A stretch of 32,388 nucleotides of DNA from NCBI RefSeq assembly GCF_014066305.1, contig NW_023501146.1, forward strand, positions 1 through 32,388, read 5' to 3'. Made by a program: the position numbers and the translations under genes. Positions 22,655 to 32,339 of the stretch are shown piece by piece. The notes under the pieces were generated by a model, which was given only the letters and a program-made list of their open reading frames with translations, made no database searches and was not told the DNA's origin. Each line of letters opens with the position of its first letter. Within the stretch, counting starts at the first letter, position 1. Source of the stretch: Letharia columbiana (Eukaryota > Ascomycota > Lecanoromycetes > Lecanorales > Parmeliaceae).

Positions 22655-25600
22655 TTATGCCGCGGTCTCCACCACCCTTCCAACATCTTCCTTCTCACTA
22701 TGGCGCCGTCCTCTCCCTAGCCTCTCCCGCCAAGCCCACCTTGTCCTCTTTGCTTTCAAGATCAGAAAAGCCAATATTCGGTACACGACCACGCAAATCC
22801 CAACCGCCAAAAGATTCAGCCCCGCGTTGCCGTTCAGATTATACAGATTCAGCACGTCCTCCCCATCTGTTATCGGACACTGGCCATTGGGCAAGCGCTG
22901 ATCTTCCGTGCACGAGAATTGTACACCGGCAAGTGTGTAAGGCGCCAGATTCCCTATTGCCCATTTTATAGGACTGAGATGGTTGAAGGCTTGAAGGAAG
23001 GAAGGTACGTGTAAACTCATTACTCCCCCCATTATCTGCGCGATGGAGAGAACAACTGATGTGACATTTACCGCAAAGCCGGTATGGTTAAAGAGGGTGT
23101 TGAAGATAATGCCAACACTCTCTCCGCAGTTGACGATTGCAAAGGCATTGAAGGCGACGATGAAGAAGAGGGAAACGGTACGATGGAGGCCTGCGGCAAG
23201 TACTGTGAGAATGGCAAATAGGAGAGATGTGAAGATCTCGAAAGGAACTTCAGCTAATGTGTATTGCAGGAAAAAAGCTTCGACCGAGTAAGCGTTATCA
23301 TCGTGTTCGCGGTAGAAGACTGCCTTTTCATCTGGGTAGACGGCCACATTTTGAAGCATGCCAACGAAATAGAGAGGTGCGAATTCTTGGATGAAGCCGA
23401 GGCGGGACTGGACGCTGTAGTAGTCGCTTTGTAGTGGGGCGAAGAAAAGGGTCAGGCAGATTGCGTAGCCTAACACTTGCGTAGTTCGGGCAACGATCGA
23501 AGGTGGATTGCGGCGGAAGTTTATAAAGCTGCGGTGAAGAAGGATAGGGAAGGCGATACGGAACGGTGTCATGCTGCGGGCTAGAGATCCGAGTTCGGCG
23601 GGTGTTGCGATGTGCGAGACTGTTTGATTCAGAGGTTCTTTCGAGTTATCCCATTCGAGGATTAGTGACTTGACCTTCTCCCGACTCGTAGCTTCTTTTG
23701 TTGCGCTTTGCAAATTGACCGTTATCAGATCCAGGGCAAAATCAGCTGGATTGGTGGTTGTGGGACAGTTGAAGCCCAGAGAGGCGAAGTGTGAGAGCAT
23801 CGACGATCCCTTGCCGGCGTACACGGAATGCCCTCCACGGGCTAGGAGGAGGACGTTACGGAAGTACTGGAACAAATCACTTCGAGATTGGTGAACGGTG
23901 AGAACAAGGGTCCTTCCTTCCTCGGCCAGGCCTCGCAGGACCTCGATGATGGAAGATGCAGTGAAGGCATCCAGCCCGCTCGTTGGTTCATCCAAGAACA
24001 GGATGCGAGGATCTGTCAGGATTTGAATGGCAATAGTGACTCGGCGTTTCTCCCCTCCACTGATGCCTTTAACCACATCACTGCCAACCAGATTGTCTGC
24101 GCAGTCGCGTAGACCCATCTTTAGAAGAACAGATTGTGCTCGTTGCTGCTTCTCGTCCTTCGAGAGATGGGCTGGCAGACGCAGGCCCGCGGCAAAGTGC
24201 AGATTCTCTCGCACCGTCAGGTAGGGGAGAAGCGCGTCGTCATCTTGACAGACGTACGAGCAAATTGAACGAATGACCTTTTCGGACGGGATTGCGCCAT
24301 TGAAAAACATCTCACCACGGGTCTCATATCTTGTCACCATCGAACTGTGCAGGCGTCGAGCCATGAGATTGAGCAAAGAAGTCTTGCCAGACCCTGAAGG
24401 TCCCATAATTACATTGAGCACGCCAGGCTCAAAAGTGACAGTTAGAGGCTTAAGAATTGAAAGCGTGGGAACCTTTCTCAACCGCGTGTTACGCTTTCGG
24501 ATGTTCAGAGTGTATTTATCCAACGTGATGATGATGGTTCTGACATCATCCAGCGAACGAGATGTCATCTTCTCCTTGCCAGAAGAGTAGTCGGTGTCGT
24601 TCTTTTGAGCTCTCGAGATGCCAATCCCAACTTTCCAGTACCGCAAGATCAGACCGGCTCCGAGGTAAAAGGCAATTGCGAAGGCAAGAAGAACGACGAT
24701 GGGCCTCACGATCCACTTGGGGGGAAACCCTAGAGACTGCATGATGTACAGTCCAGTGTACTCTTTGCAAGCAGGATTTGCGGTGCCGCCAGCGAACGGA
24801 CAGTCATAGAGCTGACCTAAAGGGTCTGAGGTATGACCCACGAACTCATTGGCTGCCAAAGCACCGTTGGAGTAAAAGACGTATGCGGCCCACTGTGAGC
24901 GTGGTCAGCAAAGCAGAACCACGTTAGGAGTCTCGTGCCTTACTTTGAGCCATCTGACCCAGATTGGAATCTGGTTCGCCTGTACAAAATAACCGCAGCC
25001 CAGCGACTGTAGCGTGAAGCCCATGTTGGCAATGAGAGTAGCACCAGCAAAATTTCTTGAGACAGCGACGCATAGAGTGGCATAATTGACAGCGATATAT
25101 TGACTGAGCAGCGTCACACCGAAGAAGACAAAGAACTGACTTGCAAGTGGCCGGAAGCCAGTCATGAAGTAGAATATGACGGAGAAGATCAGGGGAACAG
25201 GCACGTCTTCCACGAAAACGCGAGCCAGACGCCGACTGATCAGAAATGATGGCACACTAACCACACCCTCTCCATACTCACGATCGAAAAGCTGAATGTC
25301 AACGGTCAGGCGGTAACACTCGAACAAGAGAATGAGATAGCCCTGAAGAGAAGCGGCTGTGTACAAAGCACCTGCGCACATCCCGGAGTCAGCGTTGGGT
25401 TTCAAAGGCGAAAACCAGACTCGCAAGACAAGTCTCGGGAGTATAAAGAGCCTTCTGTTCCGGAAACATGTCTTGCATTTTCAGGATTCGGCATGAAAAG
25501 GGAAGGAATTACTCCAGAATGTACGAACCTTCTCGGCTGCGAATACCTGACAGGCTACCATCCAATTGCAAGAATATCCAGCCAGTGATTACAGCCATAC

Positions 25601-26962
25601 TAGTAGCTTCTAGCATGCTTCCGGCGATACCCAGTGGGTCGCGGTAGGTTGTTTTCAATGTGCGTCCGGTTAACACTCTGATCTGATGGCGTAGTGTAGC
25701 ATGGTGTTGCCTGGATCTTCCCTCGATCGACCCAACTGGACCAATCGACGTTTCCTTTTGCACGATTTGAAGCCCGGTATTCTCCGGTGATGTCTCAAAA
25801 GCCTGTATTAGGCCCTGAACGCGTGTGGCAGATGACTCCTCGGCCTCGGGAGAACGTGTGTCAATTGCAGCCAAATCGATCAAGAATTCCGCGGGGTTGA
25901 CAAAAGGTGGCAGAACATGACCATGGCTTTCAAAATAGGCTAGGCACCTTGATGATTGTCCACTGTAAAGGGGTGAACCCTTCGCTAGCAACAGAACATG
26001 GTCAAAGAGCTTCCAGATTTCGGATCTAGGCTGCGCAGATTTCGGAGTCAGCATTGCTTGTACGAGGTAGGTAATGGAGTTGCGAGACAAGTCTCGGAGC
26101 AAAAAGGTCCGCTTGCTCTTGGAACATGTCTTGCGACTCGATTTCAATACCAAATGGGAAGGATCGTGCTCGGAAATGTACGTACCTGGTGAATCGAGCA
26201 TATGATCGTCCGTCCTTTGACCGCCAGAGCCTTTAGAGTGGCCACGAGTTGGAATGCTGTTGCAGCATCTAGACCTGTTGTGACTTCGTCACAGAACAAT
26301 ACGGAGGGATTCGACAGCATTTGAACAGCAAGTGAAGTCCTCCTCTTTTCGCCTCCTGAGCACCCTTTATGGACGTTGTTTCCGATCCTTGTATCCGCAC
26401 AATCCTTCAAACCGAGCTCCAAGATCACATTCTCCACAACTTTTTCTCGTTCTTCTGTGGTCGTAGGGGGCGGGAGCCGCAACTCGGCAGCATAGCGTAG
26501 CGTCTCTCTCACAGTCAGGGTTGCAAGTAGCACATCCTGTTGCATGACATAGGCGCTGCGAACACTCCAAAGCTGAGAGCTGCCATTGTAAGTGATATCT
26601 CCGGAAGTCCTAAGTCTTCCTATTGCGATTCGTTTTGACAAGGTGTTCAACACTGAAGTCTTACCGCTGCCAGAAGAGCCTATAATGGCTGTCAGACTAC
26701 CACTTGGCATGTAAGCATTGACACCTCTGAGGATCGCTTTGACCTCTGGTTCTCGGGTGCTGTTCTTTCGACCGAGTGAAGCAGTGAAGGCAGAAAGCCC
26801 ACCCGGAGATACATCAACGTCGACATTGAGATCCTTGACGTGTACATTCACAGGGTCAACAGCCCGGAATGACAACTCATTCATGGTTTCTTCGACATCT
26901 TGGCTGGCCGTCCGGTGACTGCTAACAGCAGCGTCACCGCCGCTCTCAAGGTCCTCGGTCAT
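22655..26962 (-). CDS. Full-size ABCG (WHITE-like) transporter
   Basis: ATP-driven membrane exporter with order NBD1-TMD1-NBD2-TMD2. Exons: 26962-26186, 26030-25529, 25371-24944, 24892-22655, giving 1314 aa. NBD1: Walker A GSSGSGKT (95-102), Q-loop YVMQQD, signature CSGGE (201-205), Walker B VLFCDE (221-226), H-loop His258. NBD2: Walker A GPSGSGKT (733-740), ISGGE (846-850), LFLDEP (867-872), His903. Every key ATPase residue is present in both halves. The NBD1 Walker B region reads CDEVTTGLD where LDEPTSGLD is usual, so the two sites are not identical. Each half resembles the WHITE/ABCG type; substrates in this group are diverse and cannot be read from sequence. Introns 1 and 2 are 155 and 157 nt and share sequence; intron 3 is an ordinary 51 nt. 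The gene is divergent from the dioxygenase gene, 277 bp away. Confidence 0.93.
25372..25528 (-). mobile_element. Introner-like intron, copy B (ABC transporter intron 2)
   Basis: A 157-nt intron, three times the usual length here. On the coding strand it shares with copy A, in the same order and spacing: GTNCGTACATT at the donor, a TTCCTTCCC block, GCAAGACATGTT, GAGACTTGTCT, and GCTGACTCC (branch site) before GCGCAG at the acceptor. GCAAGACATGT and ACTTGTCTTGC can pair over 10 of 11 positions, giving a hairpin with a loop of about 35 nt. It interrupts a codon after its first base. These traits match introner-like elements. Confidence 0.78.
26031..26185 (-). mobile_element. Introner-like intron, copy A (ABC transporter intron 1)
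   Basis: A 155-nt phase 0 intron just after the NBD1 H-loop. Its donor begins GTACGTACATTTCCGAGC and its acceptor region reads GCTGACTCCGAAATC then GCGCAG. The centre holds GCAAGACATGTT and the palindromic GAGACTTGTCTC, which can form a hairpin. It is collinear with copy B in the same gene and shares its two ends with copy C in the kinase gene. Confidence 0.78.
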
Positions 26963-27239
26963 GCTCCGAAAGTCCTTTATCGGAACATCTTGTAATTAAG
27001 GGGCACCTCACTTAGGTTGTGGACCTCCTGTGCAATTCTCATACTGAAAAGAGCGCAGAGAATGACGGTTGAGAGAGGGTAGAGACCGACGGGAAGAAAC
27101 CCAAGTCTTGAAACGCTCGCTTCGGAGCCGAGGTTGAGGCGGAGCGGGGCCTTCCCGCTGGCAGGCGGAGGGGCAAGCTCGCAAGCAACATAGGCTTCGA
27201 CGCTCCAACTGCATCGACAATAGAGACCAGTAGTTCCGG
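26963..27239. promoter_or_regulatory. Divergent promoter between ABC transporter and dioxygenase
   Basis: The 277 bp between two start codons pointing away from each other must contain both promoters. No zinc-cluster palindrome or TATA box stands out clearly. The arrangement makes co-regulation plausible but does not prove it. Confidence 0.55.
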
Positions 27240-28181
27240 ATGGCACGATCACGCGTGTCTCCTCCAGTTGAGAGCCCGACTATACCAAAAAAGCTCACCG
27301 CCGAGCAGCTCGCTTCTTACAAGAATAATGGTTATCTCCTCATCCCCAACGCCCTTTCTCCCACCACTGTCTCCGCTCTTCTTTCCGAAACAAACCACAT
27401 GCTCTCCTCTTTCTCCCTTACCGACCATCCCATGACCAAGTTTTCCACCGGCGAAAAAGACTCACACGTTGGCGACGACTACTTCCTCACTAGCGGTGAC
27501 AAAGTACGCTTTTTCTTTGAAGAAGACGCATTCTCCACCACTGGGGAATTGACGAAGGCAAAGCACCGGGCCATAAACAAGATAGGACATTACCTACACG
27601 AACTGTCTCCGCAATTTCGCAAGGCCACATTCACACCGTTGCACAGGGAGATAGCCAAAGCGATGGGGTTCAAAGATCCAAGGGTACTTCAGAGCATGAT
27701 CATTTGCAAACAACCCGAGATTGGAGGACGGGTGCCACCGCATCAGGATAGCACATTTTTATACACGGATCCGCCAAGTGCGGTGGGATTCTGGATTGCA
27801 CTTGAGGATGCCACGATAGACAATGGGTGTCTAAGCTTTGCCAAAGGCTCGCACAGAAGGGCGCCTGTGACAAGCAGATTTGTGAGGAAAGAGGGGGGAG
27901 GGACGGGGTTTGATGATGTGGCAGGGGCGAAGTTCCCGGAGAATTTGGAAACCCAAGAGCTGGAGAAGGACGAGGAGGAAGAATATGAGCTGGGCGAGGT
28001 TAAGGCAGGGACGCTGGTACTTATACATGGGAACCTGCTGCACAAGAGCGAAAGGAATTTGAGTGGGAAGAGTAGGTTCATTTATACATTTCATGTCATT
28101 GAAGGCGAGAACGATTATGATGGTAGGAATTGGTTGAAGCCTCCTGAGAAGGGGTTTACGAGGTTATATGAATCGTCATGA
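27240..28181 (+). CDS. Phytanoyl-CoA dioxygenase family protein (PHYHD1-like)
   Basis: Single-exon gene of 313 aa, full length for the family. It should be an Fe(II)/2-oxoglutarate-dependent oxygenase. The metal triad is visible: His168 and Asp170 in PPHQDST, and His268 in GNLLHKSERN; Arg279 in KSRF is placed to bind 2-oxoglutarate. The N-terminus (LTAEQLASYKNNGYLLIP) is the standard opening helix and strand of the fold. The region QSMIICKQPEIGGRVPPHQD and NGCLSFAKGSH resemble human PHYHD1 and its fungal relatives more than true phytanoyl-CoA hydroxylase; I see no obvious peroxisomal C-terminal tripeptide (it ends ESS). The substrate is unknown. It is transcribed away from the ABC transporter gene from a shared 277-bp region. 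Confidence 0.9.
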   Translation: MARSRVSPPVESPTIPKKLTAEQLASYKNNGYLLIPNALSPTTVSALLSETNHMLSSFSLTDHPMTKFSTGEKDSHVGDDYFLTSGDKVRFFFEEDAFSTTGELTKAKHRAINKIGHYLHELSPQFRKATFTPLHREIAKAMGFKDPRVLQSMIICKQPEIGGRVPPHQDSTFLYTDPPSAVGFWIALEDATIDNGCLSFAKGSHRRAPVTSRFVRKEGGGTGFDDVAGAKFPENLETQELEKDEEEEYELGEVKAGTLVLIHGNLLHKSERNLSGKSRFIYTFHVIEGENDYDGRNWLKPPEKGFTRLYESS

Positions 28182-28318
28182 TGAGAGGAATTAACGATGT
28201 CCCTAGTATTAGATACCCATACATATTATATCAAAACCCCCTATGGTCTCACAAGTCAAGAATCATAGTGTCAACACTTGCTGCTACTACTGACCCTTAC
28301 TTCAGGGATGCTAAATGC

Positions 28319-28325
28319 AAAAAAA
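28319..28325 (-). terminator. RNA polymerase III terminator (T7) after tRNA-Leu
   Basis: Seven A on the plus strand read as seven T on the tRNA strand, starting 14 bases after the discriminator base. A run of four or more T just downstream is the normal Pol III stop signal, so this supports the tRNA being a transcription unit. Confidence 0.75.
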
Positions 28326-28338
28326 GGAATATATTGTA

Positions 28339-28473
28339 TGCGAGCTGTGAGCTATTGAAAATAAGCCGACGTACTATTCACGCTCCCTTCTGTTCACTAC
28401 TGACGTTCGAACTCACGCATCTTTCGATAGTAGAGCTTAAATCTACCGCCTTAAACCACTCGGCCAAACTCGC
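28339..28473 (-). tRNA. tRNA-Leu(UAA) interrupted in the T-loop
   Basis: Read on the minus strand, positions 1-59 run from 28473 to 28406: acceptor strand GCGAGTT, A box TGGCCGAGTGG, D-stem GCC/GGC, anticodon stem GTAGA/TCTAC around loop TTTAAGC (anticodon TAA), variable arm ATC-GAAA-GAT, then GTGAG and TTCGAA of the T arm. The expected 3' part, CTCAC and AGCTCGCA, is found 54 bases further on (28351-28339). It completes the T-stem (GTGAG/CTCAC, five of five pairs), the acceptor stem (seven pairs, one of them G-T) and discriminator A73. Without a 53-nt insert the tRNA is 82 nt, right for Leu. There is no intron at the usual site after position 37. A T7 terminator follows. The insert splits the B box, which could reduce transcription. 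It may be a functional gene with an ectopic intron or a freshly disrupted one. Confidence 0.78.
28352..28404 (-). other. 53-nt insert in the tRNA-Leu T-loop (GT...AG ends)
   Basis: Removing these 53 bases leaves a seven-base T-loop TTCGAAC closed by a perfect stem. On the tRNA strand the insert begins GTCAGT and ends CAATAG, so it has spliceosomal-type ends, and its length is typical of introns in this window (47-60 nt). CTTAT 11 bases before its end is a weak branch-site candidate. The boundary could slide by one base. It contains an imperfect direct repeat, GTGAACAG and GTGAATAG. I see no clear bulge-helix-bulge motif of the kind cut by tRNA endonuclease, and no target-site duplication. Confidence 0.65.
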
Positions 28474-29074
28474 TAGCTCCGAACATGAATTCTCCTATGC
28501 AATTATATGTCGTTATTTAATTCTATTTAGAGATGATTTACTCAGACGTGTCGAACAGCATGATTGCATTGTCTACTTGGCAGCTCTCTGCTTCGGAAGT
28601 CTACAAGCCTGCTCCGAGGACCAGTTGCCTCTATTGTGTCTATGACATGAAAGGGTGGTAATTGTAGTGGTACAAAGTTTGTTGAGGGTTGACAACATAA
28701 GCATAAGAGACATTTGTGTCGACAAAAAGCTCTGCTGGAACTGGTAAAGCCAGTGGCTCCCCAAATTCTTCGGCTCTATACCCATGACTGTGTACACTGG
28801 TAGACAGGATAACGCCTAAGATTACCGCCCTTTCTGGCAGCTCGCCTGTAGCGAGTAAGCAGTGGGAGACGTGAGCCCCAAGCTTTGAGCTCCAAATGCC
28901 ACCCAAACTCATTAAGCCGTAGCTTGTAAATGCTGAAAGCTGACCCGCTAAGTAGCTAGAATATCACGAAAGTGACAAATGTCGCACCTCTCATCCCTCT
29001 ATCACTCAGTCATCAAGCACGCGTGTCCACCCTCTCCTCGTCCTACCATGAATCTCATCTTGTGTGAAGCTATT

Positions 29075-29875
29075 TCAGTCATCCTGGTCCCCAACTCGGC
29101 GCCAATCCTCACCAGGTATCAGCTCGTAGCCTTCTTCTGATGGTAGCAACAATGCAGTTCCAGTTATTCCGGCTCCTAGGAGCATCATGACGCTCCAGCT
29201 GATGGTTAAGAAGATCCATGATATGTCGAGTTTCCACCCAGGGAAAAAGCGGTCATCGTTCTCGTAGAGGTATGCCTGTCACCCTGTATTAGCGGATCCG
29301 TTCCATATCGCTTTAGATCCCCTAGCTTCAAGTCTTGACAGAGAAGCTCACTACGATCGCCATCCCAGCACATTCCACAGCCCCGCAGAGCAGATGCAGT
29401 CCAGCCAATATCTTCCACCCCGATTCCCTTTTTTGCTTGCCTCCGACCAGAATGACGATATACGTAATGAGCGTCATACCCTCTAGGACGACTGTAAATG
29501 ATGTGAGAAATCCGACAGAGCGCCACATGGAACAGAAGTAACGGTCGCCATGGCAGTCTTCTTCGTGAGGGAAGTATTCGCAGGCGTTGGTGAGAGAGGA
29601 ACAGCGGCGGTGGAGACCGTAGGTGTAGTGAATCTTTGCGCCGCTGGGCTAAGATGAAAGATGTCAGTGGGAGGCCTTTGAGAGGTGGGAAAGTGGAGGA
29701 GGCGTACGGTTTCGCTATCCCAGCTTATCCATCTTGGTATTATTATGCTGGCCAAGGTTAAGGCGGAGGCTGTTAAGGGTTCAGTGAGTGGGTCTCGCCT
29801 TACATGATGGCATGATAGACACTTACCAGCTAAAAAAGCTATTAAGGCACCACCATAGACCAGGCGTCTCGTCAT
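29075..29875 (-). CDS. Four-transmembrane, claudin-like membrane protein
   Basis: Exons: 29875-29827, 29769-29708, 29648-29352, 29275-29075, giving 202 aa; introns are 57, 59 and 76 nt. Four membrane segments are clear: LVYGGALIAFLAASALTLA near the N-terminus; SVGFLTSFTVVLEGMTLITY; ILAGLHLLCGAVECAGMAIV; and a last one around FLTISWSVMMLLGAGITG. The first extracellular loop holds four cysteines in RRCSSLTNACEYFP and EEDCHGDRYFC, as in claudin/SUR7/PalI-like tetraspan proteins. The C-terminal tail is acidic. I recognise similar unnamed proteins in many ascomycetes but no specific function. The ATG at 29875 was chosen because it precedes the first membrane helix; upstream in-frame codons offer no ATG. 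Confidence 0.85.
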
Positions 29876-30527
29876 GTTGCTTGAGGTATCGAGATTATTA
29901 CACCAAAGCACAAACGCCGCCCCTAGACTACAGAGCCGAGTAGATATCCTCGAGTGATTGTTCGTGAGATTGATTTATGGCAATGTAAGAGTTGGATGCC
30001 TTAAAATCCTCCCCCTTCGTATCCCTCAGCAAAGTCCCACAGAGTGGGATGTAGAGGTTGAAGGATGACAGTTGGGGGGCAGGTGTGATAATACGCGGAG
30101 CTTGTGCCGCCAGCCAAGACCAATGATCGACCAAATTCGAGTAGTCAGTCACCGCCGGCGGCCAATGCGCAAATGGTCATCGGAAAATTCATTATCAGGC
30201 AGTCAGAATATCTGATTTGTGGCTTGATGCAGAATTGTGATTGGCGGGAACAGGATTGCGCTGATTCACTTTCCATTGTGCATACTAATGCATAAGATCG
30301 CCCCCAGTGACAGGTGACACCGCCTCGGCCTTAGTACTCTAGGGGGCTGATTGGGTTCGCTTCGTCAGAGCTGCCACCAGGGGGAATTTCCTGCGTGATA
30401 AGGATTGGATAGACTACGCGTCAGGTATCCAATTCATGGAAAAGAGGGATATGCTTATCTACGAAAGCAATTGGTGCTCTGTCACGAGATGCAGAGCGGT
30501 GATGAGCAGGATTCAAGTCACCTGGCA
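29876..30527. other. Intergenic region between four-TM gene and kinase
   Basis: No gene is recognised in this 652-bp stretch between two minus-strand genes. It should carry the four-TM gene promoter and the kinase 3' UTR. Small open frames on both strands lack any family resemblance. Confidence 0.5.
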
Positions 30528-32289
30528 TCATCGTGCCCGAGGCCTCTTTGCAGGCCTCCGCAAATCGCTGTCTTCGCTAAAGTCAAAAATATAATCCCCT
30601 CTCCCTGGATTATTATTCCCCACCCGCCCAGCAATCTCCACCTCCGCTCTACCACGGTTCGTCGTAGTCTGGATTTTCTCCACGTTGCGTACTTCGGGGA
30701 ATGTAGGGAGTAAATCCTTGTCGATAGCGCGTGGGCTCTCTTTCCACCACTTCTCTGCCGTTGCAGAGAGTCGGCTTTTGCCAGTTCCCAAGGCCTCCCC
30801 AGCTGTCCATCGAGCATTGGGGTCCCATTTGAGCAGACCTCTCAAGAAGTTAATAGTCTCAGGCGAGGTGTTTGCCAGGAATCTCCGATCCATGTTGTCG
30901 GCTCGGCCAGACGCCAGTCCTTCTCTGCGCCAACGGATGAGCTCAGGACATCCCATAGCTGACAGTGCTGCTAGGTCATCTTGGGTGGGTGAGCCAAGGA
31001 GTTTGATGATCAAGGATAGTTGCTCTATAGGCGTCTCTCCAGTAAGGCATGGAGCGCTTTGAAGCAATTCCGCAAGCACAAGCCCAGCAGACCATAGGTC
31101 GATGGATGGACTGTAGTATTTTGTGCCAAGCAAGAGCTCCGGCGACCGGTACCAAATAGTGACTACCTATATGATTTCGAGTCAGACTGTCTCTTGTGAA
31201 ATCAGATTTGAGTCAGAAAGCAGGTCTCGTGAATCTTTAACTCCTGCGACACGTCTCGCAACTCCCAATGCAGTAGCAATCACAAAGGCATGGCTCGGAA
31301 AGGATGACTCACTCCGGGTGTCAGAGGTCGCGTGGAATATGCACGAGCCATGCCGAAGTCAGCTTCGTGTTGACAGTCAGTAGGTTTCCAGATCGTTGAC
31401 TTGATTCCCTGACGTACCAAGCTTGAGGACACCTTTCGCTGTTAACAGGATATTCTGCATTTTCACATCCCTGTACAAAGTTAGAAGACAAAGCTCTAGA
31501 TCCGCATTCTCAAAGTATACCGGTGAATGATGTCGTTCCTATGCAGGTAGTCGATACCTTCGAGAACTTGTCGGAAGAGGCATTTGACTACAGGGACTCA
31601 TCAGCGCAGAAACCAACCAATAGTCTACTCCATATAACATACCTTGACTCATAGTGAACTTGACGTTTAGCTCATCAAGCATGTTTGCAAGGTCCTAGCC
31701 TCTTAGAAACCGGCGATTCCTCCGTCTTTCCAGACGAGGGAAAATAAGCCAGCTAGGTGCGCCAATGCTCTTGGAATGCCTCGGGTTTTCATCTCGGCAT
31801 CGGATTACCAACCTGCTCAGCATACTCCATAACCATGTAGACCTCATCCATTGCATGCGCCCCGACTGCCACATCGATCACATCAATGATATTATTGTGC
31901 TTCAGAGACCGTAGAATCGAGATCTCGCGTAACGTAGTGATTGGGACGCTATTCTGCCGCTCTTCTGCTGATATTCGTACTTGTTTCAGGGCGACGACTC
32001 GAGAAGTCTGACGGTCTTGAGCCCGGTAGACGACACCGTAAGCTAGATCTGGTCAGTCATGCGGTGGAAATGATACACGGTCTGCCTTTCTTACTGCCTT
32101 CACCGAGCTGATTGAGCTTCTCATATGAGGCGATGGAGACGCATTGCCCTGCCCCTGGGTCAGACAGGCTCATAAAGGCATTTGCAGCTTCGTACCTTCA
32201 ATCCCAGAGTTGTGGAGCCCCAGGTCAAGCGGCTGGCCGGTAATTGACATCCACTGTGGAGTGCTAATACTAACATTGTTTTCGCCCAT
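30528..32289 (-). CDS. Cyclin-dependent kinase, CDK10/CDK11-like
   Basis: Exons: 32289-32196, 32148-32095, 32042-31813, 31694-31643, 31587-31521, 31470-31418, 31362-31313, 31166-30528; 412 aa. Kinase motifs in order: GEGTYGVVY glycine loop (about 47-55), Lys69 in VVALK, PITTLRE helix (83-89), HRD (165-167), DFG (185-187), and WYRSPE (205-210) ending the activation segment. The C-terminal lobe has GTKYYSPSIDLWSAG. PITTLRE lies between PISSLRE of CDK10 and PITSLRE of CDK11, and the lead-in QCVSIASYEKLNQLGEG resembles CDK10. Likely a nuclear kinase acting with a transcription-type cyclin. A basic RRPAKRPRAR tail ends the protein. Intron 1 has two in-frame acceptors six bases apart (exon 2 could begin at 32154, giving 414 aa). 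Intron 7 is an introner-like element. Intron 3 is 118 nt with a strong hairpin but no clear kinship. Confidence 0.9.
31167..31312 (-). mobile_element. Introner-like intron, copy C (kinase intron 7)
   Basis: A 146-nt phase 0 intron between TPG and VVTIWYRSPE in the activation segment. On the coding strand TTTCCGAGC near its 5' end matches copy A, and CTGACTCGAAATC near its 3' end matches copy A's CTGACTCCGAAATC apart from one base. The middle contains GGAGTTGCGAGAC, the reverse complement of GTCTCGCAACTCC in copy A, as expected if these are opposite arms of related hairpins. It is more diverged than copies A and B are from each other. Confidence 0.65.
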
Positions 32290-32339
32290 GTCTCAACAGT
32301 GCCAGCTCTGGACTATTCGTGAATGGGGATTCTTATTAA

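Larger units (their letters stand above)
28182..29074. other. Intergenic region containing the interrupted tRNA-Leu gene
   Basis: Between the convergent ends of the dioxygenase and four-TM genes I find only the tRNA-Leu gene and its terminator. Open frames across it are short and unrecognisable. Sequence on the tRNA's upstream side, about 28490-28540, is AT-rich. Confidence 0.5.

Noticed and set aside
28405..28473. A 3'-truncated tRNA pseudogene or SINE head
   Set aside because: The missing 3' part is present 54 bases downstream and pairs correctly, so interruption explains the data better than truncation.
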